Assembly: GCA_023664325.1 (NCBI GenBank)
Contig: JAMPFS010000007.1
Span: forward strand, 1-64,000
Origin: Clostridium sp.
GTDB lineage: Bacteria > Bacillota > Clostridia > Lachnospirales > Lachnospiraceae
DNA length: 64,000 nucleotides
Direction of reading: 5' to 3'
In this document: positions 59,002 through 64,000 of the stretch, piece by piece
Numbering within the stretch: position 1 is the stretch's first letter
Layout of the letters: every line of letters starts with the position of its first letter
Notes under the pieces: model-generated
Databases searched by the model: none
Seen by the model: only the letters and a program-made list of their open reading frames with translations
Told to the model about the DNA's origin: nothing
Made by a program: the position numbers and the translations under genes

Positions 59002-59916
59002 ATGGCAAATGAGACGATGGCAGATTTTGAAAAGGAGCTTACAAGCTCATTCCGTGTCATGAAGACGGGTGAACTTGTAAAGGGAATGATTGTGGATATC
59101 AATGATGAGATGGTTACCCTGGATTTAGGATATTATGCGCCGGGTGTGATTCCTCTTTCCGAGTTATCGGACGATCCGGATTTCTCGGCTATGAAGGATT
59201 TGAAGATTGGAGAGACGATTGAGGCAGTTGTCATCGATACGGATGATGGACAAGGCAATGTGGCGCTGTCTTTGAAGGAGGCGGCAGAGGGTGCTGCATG
59301 GGATAAGCTTCGCCAGATGTTAGAACAGGAGACAGTCACAAGCATCCGGGTGAAGGAAAGTGTCAATGCCGGTGTGATTGCTTATCTGGAGGGAATCCGT
59401 GCATTTATTCCGGCATCCCAGCTTGCGCTTGCTTTTGTGGAGGATACGGAGGAATACATTGGCAAGCAGATGGATGTCAGGGTTATCACAGCGGATGAGC
59501 AGGCGAAGAAGCTGGTGCTTTCCGCAAAGGCTGTATTGAAGGAGAGAGAGGCGGAGCATGACCGACAGAAAATGTCAATGATTGTGCCGGGATCTGTCTT
59601 TGAGGGAACGGTAGAAAGTCTGATGCCATATGGCGCATTTGTACAGATGGATAACGGCTTGACCGGGCTTGTGCATATTTCAAAGATTTGCATGAAGCGG
59701 ATTAAAAAACCATCGGAGGTGCTTTCGGTAGGGCAGAAGGTTAAGGTCAAGGTTTTGGAAGTCAAGGACGGCAAGATCAGCTTAAGCATCCGTGATGTGG
59801 AAACCAATACCTCCGATATTGTAACGGATGTGATTGAGGAGTTTGAATACCAATGTGAAGAGATACCAAATAATCCATTTGGTGCATTATTAGCGGGGAT
59901 GAAGCTGGATGAATAG
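59002..59916 (+). CDS. S1-domain RNA-binding protein (ribosomal S1-like)
   Basis: A 304-residue protein with three S1 OB-fold domains at about 12-78 (GELVKGMIVDINDEMVTLDLG), 100-178 (INAGVIAYLEG-like turn, FIPASQLALAFVED) and 190-262 (GSVFEGTVESLMPYGAFVQMDNGLTGLVHISKI). It is shorter than six-domain Proteobacterial S1 and fits the short S1 homologues of Firmicutes, which bind RNA and may help translation starts or stability. ATG 59002 is set by TTGGAGGT. It is 17 nt after the cyclase gene and overlaps the next gene by 8 nt. Confidence 0.9.
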   Translation: MANETMADFEKELTSSFRVMKTGELVKGMIVDINDEMVTLDLGYYAPGVIPLSELSDDPDFSAMKDLKIGETIEAVVIDTDDGQGNVALSLKEAAEGAAWDKLRQMLEQETVTSIRVKESVNAGVIAYLEGIRAFIPASQLALAFVEDTEEYIGKQMDVRVITADEQAKKLVLSAKAVLKEREAEHDRQKMSMIVPGSVFEGTVESLMPYGAFVQMDNGLTGLVHISKICMKRIKKPSEVLSVGQKVKVKVLEVKDGKISLSIRDVETNTSDIVTDVIEEFEYQCEEIPNNPFGALLAGMKLDE

Positions 59917-61060
59917 AGAGTTTAACACAAAATGGAGCTGTCTGCATATTTCCATCCTATTTGGAATAGTATGGATTATGATGAACATATTTTCTTTTTC
60001 ATGTGAGGCGAAAACCGTATTTCAGAAGGATAAACCGGTTGGTGTTATGTCAACTGCTGTAGAGAATCAGGTTGCTGTGTCCTGGGAGCCGGTGTCCGGG
60101 GCTGCCGGATATGAGATTTATGAGGCAGCAGAGAATTTGCCAGCATCCGCAAAAACACGTTTGCAGTATTCCGTTGTCAGGAAAACGAAAAGCTGTCAGG
60201 CTGTTTTGAGCGAAAAGGAAGCAGGCGTCACATATCATTACTATATCAGAGCCTATCAGAAGACAAAGAATGGCAGGATAACCTATAGCGGGAAAAGCGC
60301 AGTGACATCCACCACGGTAGCGGTGGAGGGAACTTCCACGATTAAGAATTTTCTGACAACGGCGCTTGCGCCGGTTGGTTCTACCATGTATGTCTGGGGT
60401 GGAGGCTGGAATGAGGCAGATACGGGTGCCGGGCCGGAGGCAAGGCGGATTGGATTAAGCCCTGCATGGCGCAGTTTTGCAAAAGATAAAAAATCTTCGT
60501 ATAATTATAATCACTATCGGTATAAGATTCATAAAGGACTGGATTGTTCCGGTTATGTGGGATGGGCTGTTTATAATGTCCTTAACACCAGGAAGAATAA
60601 AAAAGGGTATGTTTATTCCGCCTCGAAACAGGCAAAGCAGTTTTCAAAGCTTGGGTTTGGAAGTTATAAGAGCGCCAATAAGATACAGAATTACAAGGCA
60701 GGGGATATTATGAGTTCTACCTGTAGTTGTTGTGGCCATGTCTGGATTGTGGTAGGGCAGTGCAGGGATGGAAGCGTTGTGCTTTTACATGCATCACCTG
60801 CCGGCGTGCAGTTAAATGGAACCGTAACGCCGAAGGGCAGGAAAAACAGCCAGGCAGTAAAACTTGCAAAAAAATATATGAAAAAATATTACAAAACATG
60901 GTACCGGAAATATCCGAAGATGGATCGTGGCAGTTCTTATTTATCCCATTATGGACAAATGCGTTGGAAAACGACAGGGAAAAATGTTGTTTTATCCGAT
61001 CCGGATAACTATCAGAATATGAGCGCAGACAAGATTTTAAAAGATCTGTTTGACAGATGA
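59909..61060 (+). CDS. Secreted NlpC/P60-type wall hydrolase with fibronectin III-like domain
   Basis: A 383-residue exported protein. A signal peptide at about 12-35 is followed by a fibronectin III-like domain at 45-135 (VAVSWEPVSGAAGYEIYEA, YHYYIRAYQKTKNG) and an NlpC/P60-like catalytic domain from about 150. The nucleophile is Cys213 in KGLDCSGYVGWAVYN and the base His277 in CSCCGHVWIVVGQ. Such enzymes cut D-Glu to diamino-acid bonds in stem peptides. An extra CSCC stretch just before the His is unusual and might form disulphides. It overlaps the S1-type gene by 8 nt and ends at an inverted repeat. Confidence 0.87.
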   Translation: MNREFNTKWSCLHISILFGIVWIMMNIFSFSCEAKTVFQKDKPVGVMSTAVENQVAVSWEPVSGAAGYEIYEAAENLPASAKTRLQYSVVRKTKSCQAVLSEKEAGVTYHYYIRAYQKTKNGRITYSGKSAVTSTTVAVEGTSTIKNFLTTALAPVGSTMYVWGGGWNEADTGAGPEARRIGLSPAWRSFAKDKKSSYNYNHYRYKIHKGLDCSGYVGWAVYNVLNTRKNKKGYVYSASKQAKQFSKLGFGSYKSANKIQNYKAGDIMSSTCSCCGHVWIVVGQCRDGSVVLLHASPAGVQLNGTVTPKGRKNSQAVKLAKKYMKKYYKTWYRKYPKMDRGSSYLSHYGQMRWKTTGKNVVLSDPDNYQNMSADKILKDLFDR

Positions 61061-61080
61061 TATGTCATAAATAAGACAGG

Positions 61081-61122
61081 AATCCCATATCTTATTATAA
61101 TGGATAAGATATGGGATTTGTT
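61081..61122 (+). terminator. Intrinsic terminator overlapping an apparent start of the S8 gene
   Basis: A perfect 15-bp stem AATCCCATATCTTAT (61081-61095)/ATAAGATATGGGATT (61104-61118), an 8-nt loop and TGTTTA. The ATG at 61100 falls in the loop, which argues against it as a start. Confidence 0.8.
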
Positions 61123-61123
61123 T

Positions 61124-62839
61124 ATGGAGCGGGAAAAAATAAGTCCGGAGCTTATGCTGGCGATTGATTTATCCAAAGAGGAACGGGAAAGGAGCCTTGA
61201 TTTGGATGTGGGATATAGCGAACTTTTTGACGAATGGGAACTGATTGTCCGCTATACAGGGAATCTGGATGCGATTCGGCAGGATCTTGGCATTTCTGTG
61301 GAGGAACTGCTCGGTGGATATGCAATCCTGCGGATTCCGCAGTATTTGATTGGAAGACTTTCCGAGTATTCCCAGATTGACTATATTGAAAAACCGAAAA
61401 ATCTGCTGATTGAGCAAATGGAGGGAATCCGGCAGTCCTGCATTAACCGGGTCAGACTGCCGGATCTTGATTTGACGGGAGGAGGAACTTTGGTTGCCTG
61501 TCTGGATTCCGGGGTGGATATCTATCACGAAGCTTTCCGAAGAGAGGATGGAACAACAAAAATAGCTGTTTTATGGGATCAGACAATACCGGGAAATCCA
61601 CCAACGGGTTTTACAATCGGCAGTATTTATACGAGTGAAGATATCAATGAAGCTTTGCAAAGGGAGAATGACGTAAGCGGGCGGCAGCAGATTGTTCCGC
61701 AGTTTGACGGCAGCGGGCATGGAACTGCTGTGCTTGGAATTCTTACGGAGGTGGCGCCGGAGGCGGAATGTATTGTAGTGAAAATGGGAAATCCCACAAG
61801 AACAGGGTTTCCGAGGACGACACAGTTAATGCTGGCGATTGATTTTAGCGTGCGTTTTGCTATTTTGGCAGGAAAGCCGCTGGCAATCAATATAAGCTAT
61901 GGGAATAATTATGGAGCGCATAATGGAAATTCTGTTTTAGAGCAATACATGGATAACATCTCGAATTTATATCGCAACACGATTGCCTCCGGAACAGGAA
62001 ATGACGGGCTGTCGGGAAGACATTTTTCGGGAAGGCTTTTAAGAAACCAGTCACAAACCGTTGAGATTTATGCTGCCGATTATTTGCAGGCTTTTAATTT
62101 GCAGATATGGAAAACCTATCAGGATGAATTTGATATTTTGATAGAAAGTCCGACCGGACAGAGGATAGGGCCATTCAGTATCTATTCGGATGTGCAGACT
62201 TACAGGCTGCGGGGGGAGGATATTGTCGTATACTACAGCGAGCCGACTCCATATAACCCGAGGCAGGAAATATATGTATCCTGGATTCCGAACCAAACAT
62301 ATATCACCTCCGGAATTTGGAAAGTGATTCTCACACCCCGGGATGTGGTAGACGGGTTATACCAGATGTGGCTTCCGGTAGCGGGAAGCACCTCGTCAGA
62401 GGTGTCATTTCTCCGGCCGGTGCAGACAGGAACCCTGGTGGTGCCGTCCACTGCCCGTTATGTGATATCGGTAGCAGCTTATGATTCCCAAAATGATACG
62501 TTTGCTCCGTTTTCGGGGAGAGGAATTGAAAATGGAACGTCCCTGTTACAGATTCAGAAACCGGATCTGGCGGCTCCCGGTGTGGGGATTTATACTGCTG
62601 CGGTTGGCGGTGGTTATGCCAGCAGGTCAGGAACTTCTTTTGCAACGCCTTTTGTGACAGGTGCAGCAGCGCTTTTGATGCAGTGGGGAATTGTAGATGA
62701 AAACGATTCTTACATGTTTGGTGAAAAGGTGCGAGCCAGCCTTATAAGGGGAACCCGCAGGCTGCCGTTTCAGGAGCATATCCCAACAGCGGAAGCAGGT
62801 TGGGGAGCACTTTGCATCTCGGATAGTATTCCGCAGTGA
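61124..62839 (+). CDS. S8 family subtilase (CspABC-like)
   Basis: A 571-residue serine protease. The triad is Asp128 (VACLDSGVD), His199 (DGSGHGTAVLGI) and Ser505 (RSGTSFATPFVTGAAALL), and Asn is in IASGTGNDG. A long insertion between the His and Ser blocks (about 290-440) has beta-rich stretches, as in the Csp germination proteases and their non-sporulation relatives. The N-terminal 'KISPELMLAIDLSKEER' and 'YIEKP' parts are typical of this clostridial group and may act as a prodomain. No signal peptide is seen. ATG 61124 is chosen because the earlier ATG lies in a terminator loop; its ribosome site is weak. All triad residues are present, so it should be active. Confidence 0.9.
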   Translation: MEREKISPELMLAIDLSKEERERSLDLDVGYSELFDEWELIVRYTGNLDAIRQDLGISVEELLGGYAILRIPQYLIGRLSEYSQIDYIEKPKNLLIEQMEGIRQSCINRVRLPDLDLTGGGTLVACLDSGVDIYHEAFRREDGTTKIAVLWDQTIPGNPPTGFTIGSIYTSEDINEALQRENDVSGRQQIVPQFDGSGHGTAVLGILTEVAPEAECIVVKMGNPTRTGFPRTTQLMLAIDFSVRFAILAGKPLAINISYGNNYGAHNGNSVLEQYMDNISNLYRNTIASGTGNDGLSGRHFSGRLLRNQSQTVEIYAADYLQAFNLQIWKTYQDEFDILIESPTGQRIGPFSIYSDVQTYRLRGEDIVVYYSEPTPYNPRQEIYVSWIPNQTYITSGIWKVILTPRDVVDGLYQMWLPVAGSTSSEVSFLRPVQTGTLVVPSTARYVISVAAYDSQNDTFAPFSGRGIENGTSLLQIQKPDLAAPGVGIYTAAVGGGYASRSGTSFATPFVTGAAALLMQWGIVDENDSYMFGEKVRASLIRGTRRLPFQEHIPTAEAGWGALCISDSIPQ

Positions 62840-62888
62840 TAAAATTCCCTTGTTCAGATTCCCGGAACGCTGATGAATGAAGACGGAC

Positions 62889-63105
62889 GATAAAATTCAC
62901 CAAAGGAAATGGTGCGGAGTGAAGTTTTGGAGCTTATAAACGTGCTCCGTTATGCAGAACATTCCGAGGAGCCTCATACCATATGAGAATAGGCACAAAA
63001 CGAGGTGCCTATTCTCACTGAGTCTCCTCTCCATTGCATAAAAGTCGCACTTATTATAAACTCCAAAACTCTCACTCGAATTTACGTGACTTGATGAATT
63101 TTATC
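62889..63105. repeat. Long hairpin 1 of the double-hairpin element
   Basis: About 217 nt fold back on themselves. GATAAAATTCA (62889-62899) pairs with 63095-63105, AGTTTTGGAG and TTATAA with TTATAA and CTCCAAAACT (63055-63070), TTATGCA with TGCATAA, GAGGAG with CTCCTC, and the tip is a perfect 12-bp stem GAGAATAGGCAC/GTGCCTATTCTC around 62984-63016. Confidence 0.85.
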
Positions 63106-63119
63106 TGTTCGGTTTGAAA

Positions 63120-63345
63120 AGTGTAAGTGGTTGTGGATTTCTATGTTCAAAGAAGAAAATGATTCGGTATCCCTATATCTGAGATTTCTGAAAGGAACCT
63201 TTGCCTCCATTGGTGCTTGGCGAGGTTTTATCGAGCCTAGCACCATTATGCAGGCAATGGAGCGCAAGCGTGTCCGAAAGAAACTCAGATATAGGGATAC
63301 TGAATATCGCAACATATAACATAGAAATCCACAACCATTTACACT
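63120..63345. repeat. Long hairpin 2 of the double-hairpin element
   Basis: About 226 nt. The 28-nt arm 63120-63147 pairs with 63318-63345 with one mismatch. GTATCCCTATATCTGAG (63167-63183) pairs perfectly with CTCAGATATAGGGATAC (63284-63300). Inner pairings are CTCCATTG/CAATGGAG and GGTGCT/AGCACC. The ORFs found on both strands here are mirror images produced by the palindrome. Confidence 0.85.
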
Positions 63346-63383
63346 CTCACCACTTCTTTAGTGAATTTTATCGTACGTTTTCC

Positions 63384-64000
63384 TTAGTGTTCTGGGAAGT
63401 TTTGTAAATCTTTCAAATCAGCGTAGAAGGTCGGATAGGAGATATTCACCACGTCTGCACCGAGGATTTCGGTCTCACCTTCTGCATTGCCGCCTGCAAT
63501 CGTGAAGCTCATTGCAATCCGATGATCTAATTTAGAATCAATGGCAGTACCGTGAAGCGGTTTGCCACCGTGGATAATCATGCCGTCATCCGTTCCCTCG
63601 ATATCAACTCCCATAGCAGATAAATATTCAACCATAACATCAATGCGGTTGGATTCTTTTACCTTTAATTCCGCAGCGTCACGGATGATCGTTGTACCCT
63701 CGGCAAAAGCTGCCATAACAGCAATTACGGGGATTTCATCAATGAGTTTTGGAATGATTTCGCCTTCAATGGTACAGCCGTGCAGCGGGCTTGTAGATAC
63801 CGTGATATCTGCAACAGGTTCTCCGATATCGTTTTTGATGTTGGAAAGGGTTATCTTTGCCCCCATATTTTGGCATATTGTAAGTATGCCGTCTCGGGTT
63901 GGGTTGATTCCAACATTTTTAATGGTGATTTCGGAATTGGGGGTAATCAATCCGGCTGCAATAAAATAAGCAGCGGAGGAAATGTCGCCCGGAATATCAA
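63384..64000 (-). CDS. aroA: 3-phosphoshikimate 1-carboxyvinyltransferase (EPSP synthase), partial
   Basis: The C-terminal part, about 205 residues, of EPSP synthase; the gene continues beyond the right edge. Seen are GDISSAAYFIAAGLI at the window edge, PKLIDEIPVIAVMAA, the AELKVKESNRI motif that contacts substrate, LDHRIAMSFTIAG (Asp-His-Arg) and VNISYPTFYADL. It joins PEP to shikimate-3-phosphate in aromatic amino acid synthesis. The last residues (NFPEH-stop) lie in the right inverted terminus of the adjacent element, so the C-terminus may have been supplied or trimmed by it. Confidence 0.95.
   Translation of the reverse strand, partial: DIPGDISSAAYFIAAGLITPNSEITIKNVGINPTRDGILTICQNMGAKITLSNIKNDIGEPVADITVSTSPLHGCTIEGEIIPKLIDEIPVIAVMAAFAEGTTIIRDAAELKVKESNRIDVMVEYLSAMGVDIEGTDDGMIIHGGKPLHGTAIDSKLDHRIAMSFTIAGGNAEGETEILGADVVNISYPTFYADLKDLQNFPEH

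Larger units (their letters stand above)
62859..63399. mobile_element. Non-coding MITE-like element of two giant hairpins with inverted termini
   Basis: The terminal inverted repeats are about 50 nt: left 62859-62911 and right 63351-63399 share TTCCC(A/G)GAAC(A/G)CT and an exact ACGATAAAATTCAC (62887-62900)/GTGAATTTTATCGT (63361-63374), with a 3-nt gap between them. Inside are two near-perfect hairpins (62889-63105 and 63120-63345). No real coding sequence is present. The right end covers the stop and last codons of aroA. It resembles a miniature inverted-repeat transposable element; no matching transposase lies in the window and no target duplication is evident. Confidence 0.7.

Noticed and set aside
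63082..63319. Overlapping ORFs of 62-77 codons on both strands in the region before aroA
   Set aside because: They are mirror products of a long palindrome (both contain an SVSLYL-like stretch), have no ribosome sites and match no family.

Overview
The window looks like chromosomal DNA of a Gram-positive anaerobe of the Clostridia, most likely a gut-type Lachnospiraceae (Roseburia / Agathobacter / Eubacterium rectale-like). The reasons are strong AGGAGG-type ribosome sites, TTG and GTG starts, the gene order dgt-dnaG-rpoD-trmK-nif3-like, a bacterial type A RNase P RNA, YG-rich cell-wall-binding repeats on exoproteins, a 3D-domain protein and a CspABC-like S8 protease. This family placement is inference; no 16S gene is present.

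Layout. (1) 1-5000: an AT-rich accessory region with three two-gene toxin-antitoxin-type modules in a row (UPF0175/DUF3368-PIN; small antitoxin/RelE-ParE; MNT/HEPN) and an opposing standalone SIR2-type defence gene. Each module has its own sigma-A promoter with a 17-nt spacer. Each is followed by a related non-coding repeat, and two of the three repeats run into a remnant of the 3' part of a tRNA-Leu(UAG) gene. This looks like serial integration at a tRNA-Leu attachment site. (2) 5000-20200: a chemosensory and signalling block with a histidine kinase, a REC protein with a degenerate HD-GYP domain, CheR, CheB, CheY, CheA, CheW, a minimal MCP, HPt, an intact REC-HD-GYP, a second CheY about 85% identical to the first, and a 1183-residue hybrid kinase. 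No flagellar gene is in the window. The operon is preceded by a promoter and an intrinsic terminator just before the first start codon, which suggests attenuation. (3) 20400-28000: housekeeping (dgt, dnaG, rpoD, trmK, Nif3-like, TGS/uridine-kinase-like). (4) 28000-31300: an unknown helical protein, rnpB on the minus strand, an AP2/HNH-like protein and a 3D-domain wall protein. (5) 31300-37700: thrC, folE, galE, glmS and an LCP ligase. (6) 37700-43000: secreted proteins: a transglutaminase-fold protein with 12 wall-binding repeats, a GH5 glucanase and an L,D-transpeptidase. (7) 43300-49500: glutamate synthase gltB-gltD. (8) 49500-57600: small membrane proteins, a DUF2156 acyltransferase-like protein, a minus-strand lytic transglycosylase/ABC exporter operon, a lone carboxyltransferase and a duplicated Cys/Gly-rich membrane mini-protein. 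(9) 57700-62840: diguanylate cyclase, S1-domain protein, NlpC/P60 wall hydrolase and an S8 protease. (10) 62859-63399: a non-coding element with inverted termini built from two giant hairpins, touching the end of a partial aroA.

How it fits together. The signalling block pairs chemotaxis-type phosphorelays with c-di-GMP turnover: an active-looking HD-GYP here and a GGDEF cyclase at 57.9 kb. The exoprotein blocks concern building, decorating and cutting the wall and external glucans. The most unusual parts are the tRNA-Leu-linked toxin-antitoxin array with SIR2, the degenerate REC-HD-GYP, the AP2/HNH-like protein beside rnpB, the tandem Cys-rich mini-protein and the double-hairpin element before aroA.
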